From Deltaproteobacteria bacterium UBA5756 (GTDB taxonomy: Bacteria > Desulfobacterota > Syntrophorhabdia > Syntrophorhabdales > Syntrophorhabdaceae), in contig DIFE01000118.1 of assembly GCA_002418985.1 (NCBI GenBank), positions 15,669 through 22,360 of the forward strand: 6,692 nucleotides of DNA. The letters run 5' to 3'. This document shows, in pieces, positions 1-6,518 of this stretch (the stretch's first letter is position 1; every line of letters begins with the position of its first letter). Both the position numbers and the translations under genes were made by a program. The notes beneath the pieces are model-generated. The model did no database searches, was not told where the DNA came from, and saw nothing but the letters and a program-made list of their open reading frames with translations.

Positions 1-1299
1 GTCGACGTGATAGAGATAGACGCTGCATCCACACGCGGTATCGACGATATCAAGGAATTGCGTGAAACCGTCCGGTATCTCCCGATGAAGGCGGCATACA
101 AGGTATATATCCTGGACGAGGCGCACATGCTCACCGACCAGGCGCGCAACGCCTTCCTGAAGACCCTGGAGGAGCCTCCGGGGCACAACATTTTCATCCT
201 CGCCACAACTGAATCCCAGAAGATCCCCTACACCATCATGTCCCGCTGTCAGCGCTTCGATTTTCGGCGTATAACGGAGCGCGAGATCACCGGACAGCTT
301 AAGGCCGTCTGCGAAAAGGACGGCATTACCTTTGACGAGGCGGCGTTTCACCATATCGCCATCGAAGCGGACGGTTCCATGAGGGACGCGCAGTCCATCC
401 TGGAGCAGATCATCGCCTATAGCGGAAAGCACATTTCTGAAAGCGACGTCATTAGTATCATCGGTGTGGTCGAAAAAAATGTCATATACCGCATCATAAA
501 ATCACTCCTGGACAGGAACCTTACCGAAGGGTTTTCGGCCATCGAAGCCACTCTCAGTGAGGGATACGATGTAACGCAGGTCTACCGGGGGCTGGTGTCG
601 TATTTGAGAAACATGATGATCATCAAAGCCTGTGGAGGCCTGCCCGATTTCATATCCATAGGTGAGGACGAATATACGGCAATAGAAGGGCTTCTCAAGG
701 ACCTCGAGTATTATGAGGTCCAGAATATGCTCTATTACATGCTGCGCAGCGAGGACCTCATGCGGGGACTTTTCCCGAGGATCGCTCTCGAGACTCTCTA
801 CATCAATCTGTATAATCTGTCGCAGTTAAGGGACGTGGAGAAGGTTCTCGGAGAGCTGGAGCGGAGGAACCCTCCCGAACCCGTGCAGGAGGCTGTCGGA
901 CGACGGGTTCTGGAGGAAAGTCCGGTGGTGCGGTCGCGGGTTGTCTCTCCACCTGATGCCGGGCCCAAAGAGACCGCCCCACAGACCACGGACCGGGGGA
1001 TGGATGGCCCCCGCCGGCCGGAGGATGTGCATGGTTTCGTGGAATATCTCAAGAAAAAGAAACCTTTTCTCGGGAGCATGTTCGATTCCAGCGAATGCAG
1101 TGTGGAAGGGGACAGCTTCATCGTCCTTATCGACAAGAAATACGGTAATTTTATAAAAAGCGAATTTGAAGAGATCGGGAAGCTGACGAATGAGTTCTTC
1201 GGCAAGGTCATGAAGGTCGAATTCAGGGATGCGCTCGACAGAAAAAAGAACATCCTTGAGGATTATCTCAAGGAAGCCGAGTCTCTCTTCAATCTATAA
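1..1299 (+). CDS. dnaX: DNA polymerase III subunit gamma/tau (clamp loader ATPase), 5'-truncated
   Basis: DnaX is the AAA+ motor of the clamp loader that places the sliding clamp on primed DNA; the long tau form also tethers the polymerase. The reading frame is open from base 1, inside the conserved VDVIEIDAAS motif. By comparison with E. coli DnaX about 85 residues, including the Walker A loop and zinc finger, lie upstream; the GTG at base 7 is not a start. Visible in order: Walker B/DEAH (bases 115-126), the KTLEEPP helix, sensor-1 region LATTE, and the SRC arginine-finger motif (bases 241-249) followed by QRFDF. Next come the AAA+ lid and collar helices, a Pro/Arg-rich linker (about bases 860-1020), and a compact C-terminal domain ending in an acidic helix. 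Estimated full length is about 515 aa, shorter than the 643 aa of E. coli tau. It is the first gene of a dnaX-ybaB-recR operon. A possible -1 frameshift signal lies near the 3' end (see 1225-1274). Confidence 0.96.
   Translation, partial: VDVIEIDAASTRGIDDIKELRETVRYLPMKAAYKVYILDEAHMLTDQARNAFLKTLEEPPGHNIFILATTESQKIPYTIMSRCQRFDFRRITEREITGQLKAVCEKDGITFDEAAFHHIAIEADGSMRDAQSILEQIIAYSGKHISESDVISIIGVVEKNVIYRIIKSLLDRNLTEGFSAIEATLSEGYDVTQVYRGLVSYLRNMMIIKACGGLPDFISIGEDEYTAIEGLLKDLEYYEVQNMLYYMLRSEDLMRGLFPRIALETLYINLYNLSQLRDVEKVLGELERRNPPEPVQEAVGRRVLEESPVVRSRVVSPPDAGPKETAPQTTDRGMDGPRRPEDVHGFVEYLKKKKPFLGSMFDSSECSVEGDSFIVLIDKKYGNFIKSEFEEIGKLTNEFFGKVMKVEFRDALDRKKNILEDYLKEAESLFNL
1225..1274 (+). promoter_or_regulatory. 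Candidate programmed -1 ribosomal frameshift signal at the 3' end of dnaX
   Basis: Four elements occur in order. A Shine-Dalgarno-like AGGGA lies at 1225-1229. The slippery heptamer A AAA AAG (1242-1248) follows 12 nt later, phased so that the zero-frame codons are AAA AAG. A perfect 8-bp inverted repeat TCCTTGAG/CTCAAGGA (1253-1260 and 1267-1274, 6-nt loop) begins 4 nt after the heptamer. A slip of -1 would read GAA CAT CCT and stop at TGA (1257-1259). E. coli dnaX uses the same heptamer, with an upstream SD-like element, a downstream stem-loop and an immediate -1 stop, to make gamma. Here the site is only 17 codons before the normal stop, so the shifted product would be just 13 residues shorter, exchanging the last 16 residues for Glu-His-Pro. 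That weakens the functional argument; chance in a Lys-rich helix is possible. Confidence 0.4.
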
Positions 1300-1310
1300 G
1301 AGGAGGCAAT

Positions 1311-1625
1311 ATGTCCAAGGGGTTCAACCAGATATTGCAGCAGGCAAAGAAAATGCAGGACCGTATGATGAAGCTCCAGGAAGAGATGGGCGACAAGACG
1401 GTGGAGGCGCAGTCGGGCGGAGGCATGGTAAGCTGTGTCGTCAACGGCAGGCAGGAAGTGCTCTCTCTCAAGATCTCCCCCGAGGTGCTGGAAGAAAAAG
1501 ACAATGAACTTCTCGAAGACCTGATAGTTGCCGCTGTGAATGAAGGGCTGAACCGTTCCCGGGAAATGGTCCAGGAAGAGATGTCCAAGATAACGGGCGG
1601 TATGCAGATGCCTTTCGGGATGTGA
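1311..1625 (+). CDS. ybaB: YbaB/EbfC family nucleoid-associated protein
   Basis: Small dimeric DNA-binding protein of the YbaB/EbfC family, which coats DNA and is nearly always encoded between dnaX and recR. The 104-aa length is typical. The N-terminal half is a helix rich in Met, Gln and Lys (residues about 5-27, containing QAKKMQDRMMKLQEEM) followed by the Gly-rich GGGMVSCVVNG turn and beta strands (about 36-55). A second helix carries the family-typical pattern LLEDLIVAAVNEGLNRSREM. The tail is Met/Gly rich (TGGMQMPFGM), as usual for the family. The ATG is preceded by a strong AGGAGG (1301-1306, 4-nt spacing), 11 nt after the dnaX stop. Its exact cellular role is not settled even in model organisms. 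Confidence 0.95.
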   Translation: MSKGFNQILQQAKKMQDRMMKLQEEMGDKTVEAQSGGGMVSCVVNGRQEVLSLKISPEVLEEKDNELLEDLIVAAVNEGLNRSREMVQEEMSKITGGMQMPFGM

Positions 1626-1631
1626 CCTTAA

Positions 1632-2228
1632 GTGTTCTATCCCGAACCGATCGAACGGCTTATTGACAACCTGACCAGGCTTCCGGGTATCGGCCGGAAG
1701 ACGGCAACCCGTCTCGCCTTTTTTCTGCTCAACGCCAAAGAGGGATACATCACGGAGCTGTCGAGGAGCCTCGTCGACATCAAGGAAAAGATCCGTCTCT
1801 GCTGCGTCTGCTTCAATATCACCGATACCGATCCCTGCGTCATCTGCAGGGACGAGAGACGGGACAAAACATCCGTGTGCGTCGTCGAGGAGTCTTCACA
1901 TATGATGGTGATAGAATCGTCGAACCCCGGCCATTTTCGTTACCATATCCTTCACGGCGTCATAAACCCCATCGAAGGGGTCGGCCCCGACGACATACGG
2001 ATCAACGAGCTTCGCGACCGCGTGGTCAGCGAAGGCATCACCGAGGTGATCGTTGCCACGAACCTCAACATCGAAGGCAATACCACCGCCCACTACATTG
2101 GAGAGATCCTGAAGCCCTACGATGTAAGAATCACCAGGATAGCATCCGGAATCCCCGTAGGCGGCGATATCGTCTACATAGATCCCCTGACCATCAAGAG
2201 TTCGCTGGAAAATAGAAAGAAGCTATAG
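1632..2228 (+). CDS. recR: Recombination mediator protein RecR
   Basis: RecR works with RecO (and RecF) to load RecA on SSB-coated single-stranded DNA during gap repair. At 198 aa it has the normal length and all family parts: a helix-hairpin-helix with LPGIGRKTA at residues 17-25; a four-cysteine zinc finger (Cys57, Cys60, Cys69, Cys72, at the same spacing as other RecRs); a Toprim domain starting at VCVVEE (82-87) and including the YHILHGVINPIEGVGPDD segment; and the C-terminal GIPVGGDIVYID motif. The start is GTG at 1632, six bases after the ybaB stop. It fits because the conserved YPEPIERLIDNL begins at residue 3. No good Shine-Dalgarno sequence is visible (only a weak GGGATG at 1617-1622), so translation is probably coupled to ybaB. 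It is the last gene of the cluster; a hairpin-forming repeat follows 5 nt after its stop. Confidence 0.96.
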   Translation: MFYPEPIERLIDNLTRLPGIGRKTATRLAFFLLNAKEGYITELSRSLVDIKEKIRLCCVCFNITDTDPCVICRDERRDKTSVCVVEESSHMMVIESSNPGHFRYHILHGVINPIEGVGPDDIRINELRDRVVSEGITEVIVATNLNIEGNTTAHYIGEILKPYDVRITRIASGIPVGGDIVYIDPLTIKSSLENRKKL

Positions 2229-2233
2229 AAGAT

Positions 2234-2312
2234 GGGTTATAGGTAATAGGTAATAGGTCATAGGTACGACCTGTCTTCTCTCGCCTTTCCCATAACCCAT
2301 TACCCATTACCT
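2234..2312. repeat. Heptad-repeat inverted repeat, copy A (hairpin downstream of recR)
   Basis: The left arm is a run of 7-bp units: GGGTTAT (2234-2240), AGGTAAT twice (2241-2254), AGGTCAT (2255-2261), then AGGT. The right arm has the complementary units CCCATAA (2289-2295), CCCATTA twice (2296-2309) and CCT. The arms can form a long stem in several registers, allowing G-U pairs. The middle contains an imperfect palindrome, AGGTCATAGGTACGACCT (2255-2272). A related copy sits at 6513-6576: both share a GAC(C/A)TGTCTT core and a CATAACC(C/T)ATTACCC right arm. It lies 5 nt behind recR, so it could also act as a terminator or 3' mRNA stabiliser, though it lacks a T-run. Confidence 0.75.
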
Positions 2313-2320
2313 CTCTTCTC

Positions 2321-2349
2321 TTGAAATACGGTTCATTTTGTTGTTAACT
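2321..2349 (+). promoter_or_regulatory. Possible weak sigma-70-type promoter for pckG
   Basis: TTGAAA (2321-2326, five of six matches to the -35 consensus) is followed after 17 bp by TTAACT (2344-2349), which matches the -10 consensus at only three of six positions. It sits between the heptad hairpin and the pckG ribosome binding site (AGGAGG, 2370-2375, 8 nt before the ATG). Its placement is sensible because the hairpin separates pckG from the recR operon, but the -10 is poor. Confidence 0.25.
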
Positions 2350-2383
2350 ATTTCGCTGCAGATATTGACAGGAGGATTTTAAG

Positions 2384-4186
2384 ATGAAAAGCGCGAACAC
2401 CCCTACAGAACACAGAACCCTTCTCCAGTGGGTCGATGACATGGCGCGCATGTGCAAACCTGACAGCGTTTACTGGTGTGACGGTTCCAAAAAAGAGTAC
2501 GACGGTCTCATGGCGGGTGCGGTGGCGAGTGGTTCCGCCATACCGCTAAAGAAGCGCCCCAACAGTTTCCTTTTTCGTTCACAGCCGTCCGACGTGGCGC
2601 GCGTGGAGGACCGCACGTATATAAGCACGCGCGAGCGGGACCAGGCAGGCCCTACCAACAATTGGGTCGAGACGGACGAACTCAAGGGCATCATGCGCGG
2701 GCTCTATGACGGATGCATGAAAGGGAGGACCTTGTATGTGATCCCCTTTTCCATGGGTCCCATCGGCTCGCCCATAGCAAAGATAGGCATCGAAATCACG
2801 GACAGCCCGTACGTGGTGTGCAACATGCATACCATGACACGAGTAGGAACGAAAGTGCTTGAACAGCTCGGAACAGACGGGGAGTTCATCCCTTGTCTTC
2901 ATTCTGTCGGCGCACCCCTTGAAAAGGGAGAGAAAGATGTGCCCTGGCCCTGTGCGCCCATGGACAAGAAATATATCAGCCATTTTCCCGATGAGAACCT
3001 CATATGGTCTTACGGCTCGGGATACGGCGGGAACGCCCTGCTCGGCAAGAAGTGCCTTGCGCTGCGCATTGCCTCCGCCATGGCACGGCGTGAAGGATGG
3101 ATGGCGGAGCACATGCTTATCCTCAGGCTCACGAGCCCCGAGGGCAGGCAATATCACATAGCGGCCGCTTTTCCATCGGCTTCCGGCAAGACCAATCTTG
3201 CCATGATAGAGCCCACGGTAGAGGGTTGGAAGGCCGAGTGCATAGGCGACGACATCGCGTGGATGAAGATCAGGCCCGATGGAAGACTCCATGCCATCAA
3301 TCCGGAATCCGGTTTCTTCGGCGTTGCTCCCGGCACATCCTATTCATCAAACCCCGCAGCCATGGACACCATCAAGGAGAACTGCATTTTCACCAACTGC
3401 GGCCTGACAGACGATGGCGATATCTGGTGGGAAGGGATGACGAAGGAACCGCCGACTCACACCATAGACTGGCGCGGGCAGGACTGGACTCCCGACTCGA
3501 AAGACCCCTCGGCACACGCCAACGCCCGTTTCACAGCGCCGGCCCGCCAGTGCCCGATCATCAGCCCCGACTGGGAAAAAGCCGAAGGCGTTCCCATAGA
3601 CATTTTCATTTTCGGAGGCCGCCGCGCCTCTACCGTACCCCTCGTCCACGAGGCATTCAACTGGGAGCACGGCGTATTCATGGGGGCAACGGCATCGTCG
3701 GAGACGACGGCCGCAAACATTGGCTCCATCGGCGACGTGCGGCGCGATCCCTTTGCCATGAAGCCTTTCTGCGGATATCACATGGCTGATTATTTTGACC
3801 ATTGGCTCGAGATGGGCAAGAAACTCGGCGACAAAGCCCCCCGGATTTTTTACACGAACTGGTTCAGAAAGACCGAAGACGGCAGATGGCTCTGGCCGGG
3901 TTTCGGCGAAAACAGCCGCGTGCTGAAATGGATGTGCGAGCGCGTCGACGGCAAGGCAGGGGCACAGAAAACCGCCATAGGCTATATGCCGACGGTGGAA
4001 GACCTCGATCTCGCCGGTCTGAATGACGTACCGGTGGAAGACCTGAAAGAGCTGCTGCGGGTCGATAAGGCCGCCTGGGAAGAGGAGGCAAAGGACATGG
4101 AGAAACATTTCTCCCAGTTCGGCGACCGTCTGCCCAAGGCCCTGGCGAATGAGCTGAAAACGCTTGTGGAGCGACTCAAGGCCTGA
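2384..4186 (+). CDS. pckG: Phosphoenolpyruvate carboxykinase (GTP)
   Basis: Cytoplasmic enzyme that interconverts oxaloacetate + GTP with PEP + GDP + CO2, at the entry to gluconeogenesis or in reverse as an anaplerotic carboxylation. It is the GTP-dependent family (PckG), not the ATP-type PckA. Length is 600 aa, the usual size. Landmarks: substrate-binding Arg73 (VARVED); YGSGYGGN with Tyr214; metal ligands Lys223, His243 and Asp290 (IGDDIAWM); P-loop FPSASGKTN at 263-271; NPESGFFGVAPGTS; FGGRRASTVPLVHEAF; and LWPGFGENSRVLKWM near the end. Lys223, His243 and Asp290 keep the constant 21-residue offset from vertebrate numbering (244, 264, 311). One oddity: the P-loop position that is a hyperreactive Cys in vertebrate enzymes is Ser267 here. 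The start has a strong AGGAGG 8 nt upstream. A DUF1850 gene follows after 38 nt and may be cotranscribed. Confidence 0.97.
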   Translation: MKSANTPTEHRTLLQWVDDMARMCKPDSVYWCDGSKKEYDGLMAGAVASGSAIPLKKRPNSFLFRSQPSDVARVEDRTYISTRERDQAGPTNNWVETDELKGIMRGLYDGCMKGRTLYVIPFSMGPIGSPIAKIGIEITDSPYVVCNMHTMTRVGTKVLEQLGTDGEFIPCLHSVGAPLEKGEKDVPWPCAPMDKKYISHFPDENLIWSYGSGYGGNALLGKKCLALRIASAMARREGWMAEHMLILRLTSPEGRQYHIAAAFPSASGKTNLAMIEPTVEGWKAECIGDDIAWMKIRPDGRLHAINPESGFFGVAPGTSYSSNPAAMDTIKENCIFTNCGLTDDGDIWWEGMTKEPPTHTIDWRGQDWTPDSKDPSAHANARFTAPARQCPIISPDWEKAEGVPIDIFIFGGRRASTVPLVHEAFNWEHGVFMGATASSETTAANIGSIGDVRRDPFAMKPFCGYHMADYFDHWLEMGKKLGDKAPRIFYTNWFRKTEDGRWLWPGFGENSRVLKWMCERVDGKAGAQKTAIGYMPTVEDLDLAGLNDVPVEDLKELLRVDKAAWEEEAKDMEKHFSQFGDRLPKALANELKTLVERLKA

Positions 4187-4224
4187 CGGCGAAGGGCCCA
4201 GTCCGTTCTTCCCGAGGTGAAACG

Positions 4225-4695
4225 ATGGCGACGGCGCGTACCGGGATCTGTATCGGGATTTTGTCCCTGATGTGGCTGGCGGGAGTCGCCGCGGCCGCCT
4301 GCCTGGAGATATCGGCAGATGATAGGGTCAAAGCTCTCGTCCGGCTTCCTGTCGAAGACGGCGCCGTCGTTCATCTCGACTTCATAAATTCAATCTACCT
4401 TGCGCCGGTAAAGGAGACCTTTCTATACGAGCCGGGCAAAGGACTTTTTATCATCGGGGTGGCCAGTCCCTCTGCGGGTGTCTTCGAATACTACAGGCTT
4501 GAGCCCGATTCGCCCGACTCGGCGAGGCCTTACCGCCACGTTGGGGCCATCCGTTTAAGAAGCCACGATTATGAAAATCATACCCTGACCGTCGGAGCGA
4601 ATGTCATTCGCCTGAAGGGCCTTGTGCCTGACGGCGATCCTCTTACCATCACGGTGAAAGACGACGGTGTCTGCAAACCGGGTCAGGGGGAGTGA
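4225..4695 (+). CDS. DUF1850-like exported protein
   Basis: A 156-aa protein with an N-terminal hydrophobic signal segment (about residues 7-25, ending VAAAAC). Cys26 could be lipidated, but AAAC is a poor lipobox. The mature part resembles DUF1850: an opening CLEISADD strand, then FINSIYLAPVKETF (53-66), matching the family's HSVxxTPVxExF pattern with Asn for His, then an aromatic/Gly stretch, and a closing block of NHTLTVGANVIRLKG with G-x-P-L-T-I-T-V. DUF1850 proteins are small, of unknown biochemical role, and are usually encoded beside TAXI-type TRAP transporters; no transporter gene is in view here. The ATG follows a GAGGTG ribosome binding site (4214-4219, 5-nt spacing). The family call is from pattern memory, not a search. 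Confidence 0.6.
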   Translation: MATARTGICIGILSLMWLAGVAAAACLEISADDRVKALVRLPVEDGAVVHLDFINSIYLAPVKETFLYEPGKGLFIIGVASPSAGVFEYYRLEPDSPDSARPYRHVGAIRLRSHDYENHTLTVGANVIRLKGLVPDGDPLTITVKDDGVCKPGQGE

Positions 4696-4959
4696 CCGGT
4701 TATTCCCGACGGCGATGTTCAGGGCATGCACTTTCCCCTGGGGGTCATCTTATTTTGCATAGGCATTCTTTTCCATGATTTCTTGCGAGGTACCTTTACC
4801 TTCCTGAAAGAGATTCCTCACGATCAGGAAAGTATTACATTGCAGACCTGACCCTGCGTGAGAGAGTGGCCGCAGAATTAAGAGTCTTGTGTTTTCCATG
4901 ATCGTTGCGGTAAGATTTTTTGCAGCGCCAGAACGCCGGTTCAGGGAAGGGAATGTTCG
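4696..4959. other. Intergenic gap with no convincing gene
   Basis: 264 bases between the DUF1850-like gene and the next exported-protein gene. No tRNA-like fold or strong terminator is evident. On the minus strand a 49-codon open frame runs from ATG at 4899 to TAA at 4750, with a protein-like C-terminus (FLIVRNLFQEGKGTSQEI) but no ribosome binding site; it may be chance or a decayed remnant. A weak promoter-like pair TTGTGT (4887-4892) and TAAGAT (4911-4916), 18 bp apart, lies about 45 bp before the next gene. The region is visibly more AT-rich than the neighbouring genes. Confidence 0.5.
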
Positions 4960-5601
4960 ATGAAAAAGATGCTGTGGTATCCCGTGCTCCTTATGGTTTT
5001 CGTTATTCAGACATACATGATGTGTCCTGAGAACGTGCTATCGGCTCCCCTCGCGGGGCAAAAGGAAACGTGTCTGGAAGAGGTTCGTATCACGAAGACC
5101 GAGGACCCGTTTCGGGAATGGAACGCAAAGGACGCGAAGGATTCATCCGTCGTCAGGGCTGTCGATCTGAATCAGCAGGATTTCGACATGATTCCGGCTC
5201 TCCGGCGGTATGCGACAGCGGGAATCATGCTCATGGGTATTGAGAAGGGCTCGCGCGAACCAGCGGTGTCGAAGAGATACTTTTCTCCATTGACCAGGGC
5301 GGATGCAACCCGGATCGAGCCGGGGCAGAGGAAAGACATTGGAAGGCTTCAGCCTTCTTCATTAGGCTCGCCGGCGTTGAGGGACGTTGCCTTATTCCTC
5401 CTTGAATCTCAGATCATCAGAACATACTGGCACGTGGAGTCAGTGATCTGTCTTACGGGAGATTACGATTCGTCCGATATTTACAGTGCATCCTTCATAG
5501 GGATTCACAAGTACTTTACCAACAGCTACAACGAGGAAAAGCTGGTTTTTTCGATAACGGTCAACAAGTTGACGGGAATAATGACGCTCGAGGGAAGGTA
5601 A
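4960..5601 (+). CDS. Exported protein of unknown function
   Basis: I do not recognise this 213-aa protein. It begins with a clear signal sequence: Lys2-Lys3, a hydrophobic core at about 4-21, and a likely cleavage after Ala29 (NVLSA|PLAG), so it is probably periplasmic or secreted. Cys22 is inside the signal and not in a lipobox. The middle (about 40-140) is charged and rather polar, with a short hydrophobic stretch AGIMLMGIEKG. The C-terminal part (about 145-213) looks folded: an aliphatic/aromatic helix ALRDVALFLLESQIIRTYW, then strands ending in VFSITVNKLTGIMTLEGR. That last strand resembles the 'V-x-K-x-T-G' hairpins of several small periplasmic folds, but this is not diagnostic. The ATG follows GGGAAGGG (4944-4951, 8-nt spacing). 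A nitroreductase fusion gene follows after 29 nt in the same direction, so cotranscription is likely. Confidence 0.75.
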   Translation: MKKMLWYPVLLMVFVIQTYMMCPENVLSAPLAGQKETCLEEVRITKTEDPFREWNAKDAKDSSVVRAVDLNQQDFDMIPALRRYATAGIMLMGIEKGSREPAVSKRYFSPLTRADATRIEPGQRKDIGRLQPSSLGSPALRDVALFLLESQIIRTYWHVESVICLTGDYDSSDIYSASFIGIHKYFTNSYNEEKLVFSITVNKLTGIMTLEGR

Positions 5602-5630
5602 AAAGGCTGTAAGCAGGGTTGATTGCAGAT

Positions 5631-6518
5631 ATGACGACGGATGCATTCATTACGATAGATCGCGGGAAATGCAGGAAAGACGGACTTTGCGTCCGTATCT
5701 GTCCCAAGGTTTTCACGCAGGGTGAGGCCGGGGGTGTTCCCGAGGTTTCCCGTCCCGAGTTCTGCAACGATTGCGGGCACTGCCTGCTGATATGCCCCTC
5801 AGGAGCGATCACGCACTGGCGCCTTGGAGAAATTGCTCTCCATGAGGTTCGAAAGGATCTCCTGCCTTCATTCGAACAGGTTGAGGAGATGATTCGGACG
5901 AGGCGATCCATAAGGAATTTTCTCGACAAGCCCGTTGAAAGAGAGCTTATCGAAAAGGTTATCGACTGTGCCCGCTTTGCTCCCAGTGCCAAGAACACCC
6001 AGAGCACGGAATATATCGTCATCGACAATCGGGACAGGCTGCGGCGGATTGCCGCCATGACGGCGAAGTGGCTCGGCGACTCGGCCAGAAGGCTTAAGAA
6101 CCCCATTATCCGCAGGATCTTTCTCATGCGCGGCATGACAACGAAAGAAGAATTCTCGCGCTGGATCGGCCAGTTCGAACTTACTGCAGAAAACATGCAG
6201 AAAGGGATCGATACGATCCTCTACAACGCTCCCGTCCTTGTCCTTTTCCACGCCGGGAAACGCATACGCTTCGCCGAGGCCAACGCCAACCTCGCCCTTC
6301 AAAACGCCACATTCGCAGCGTGCGCTCTCGGCCTGGGAAGCTTCTATGCGGGCTATGTCGTTTCAGCCTGCACTCATGACAGCGCGATACCCAGACTGCT
6401 TCACCTTCCCCAGGGACATCGAATCTATGCAGGGCTGACCCTGGGCCACACAAAGATCGGTTTTTCCCGGTGGATAGATCGGAATCCGGCGAAGACACGA
6501 TGGAATGAAAACGGGTGA
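5631..6518 (+). CDS. Ferredoxin-nitroreductase fusion (FMN oxidoreductase with N-terminal Fe-S domain)
   Basis: Two domains. Residues 5-62 are a bacterial-type ferredoxin. Its first cluster motif is Cys14-x2-Asp17-x2-Cys20-x3-Cys24-Pro, with Asp in place of the second Cys; the second is a complete Cys45-x2-Cys48-x2-Cys51-x3-Cys55-Pro. Residues about 83-295 are a nitroreductase-family flavoprotein with the FMN-phosphate motif RRSIR (91-95), APSAKNTQ (117-124), ALGLGSFYAGYV, and a C-terminal GLTLGHTKIGFSRW. Such fusions are common in anaerobes; electrons presumably pass between the Fe-S clusters and FMN, but the substrate is not evident. I prefer ATG at 5631 (295 aa) over an in-frame TTG at 5619: the AGGG at 5615-5618 touches the TTG, leaving no spacing, while it lies 12 nt before the ATG (long but usable). 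The stop codon lies inside a heptad repeat (6513-6519). Confidence 0.92.
   Translation: MTTDAFITIDRGKCRKDGLCVRICPKVFTQGEAGGVPEVSRPEFCNDCGHCLLICPSGAITHWRLGEIALHEVRKDLLPSFEQVEEMIRTRRSIRNFLDKPVERELIEKVIDCARFAPSAKNTQSTEYIVIDNRDRLRRIAAMTAKWLGDSARRLKNPIIRRIFLMRGMTTKEEFSRWIGQFELTAENMQKGIDTILYNAPVLVLFHAGKRIRFAEANANLALQNATFAACALGLGSFYAGYVVSACTHDSAIPRLLHLPQGHRIYAGLTLGHTKIGFSRWIDRNPAKTRWNENG

Noticed and set aside
7..9. GTG as the start of dnaX
   Set aside because: It falls inside the conserved VDVIEIDAAS motif of the AAA+ domain, and the frame is open to base 1; the true start is upstream of the window.
1053..1059. G AAA AAG in the Lys-rich dnaX segment as a second frameshift site
   Set aside because: The first base is G, so the P-site tRNA would not re-pair well. 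The -1 frame runs on for about 29 codons before stopping, and no SD-like element or hairpin is evident around it.
2234..2312. CRISPR-like array
   Set aside because: The units are 7 bp and directly adjacent without spacers, and the two arms are complementary; it is a hairpin of heptads.
3097..3789. 230-codon frame on the + strand inside pckG
   Set aside because: Out-of-frame shadow of pckG, rich in Arg/His/Pro with no domain logic.
2579..4108. Long minus-strand open frames opposite pckG (237 and 253 codons)
   Set aside because: They mirror the codon bias of the highly conserved sense gene, have no recognisable domains, and run opposite an intact pckG.
4735..4744. CCCCTGGGGG followed by a T-rich stretch as a terminator
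   Set aside because: The palindrome has essentially no loop and only a 4-bp stem, and the T-rich stretch is interrupted.
5561..6196. 211-codon minus-strand frame opposite the nitroreductase
   Set aside because: Its opposite strand encodes a clear ferredoxin-nitroreductase with intact motifs; the antisense product is Ser/Arg rich and unrecognisable.
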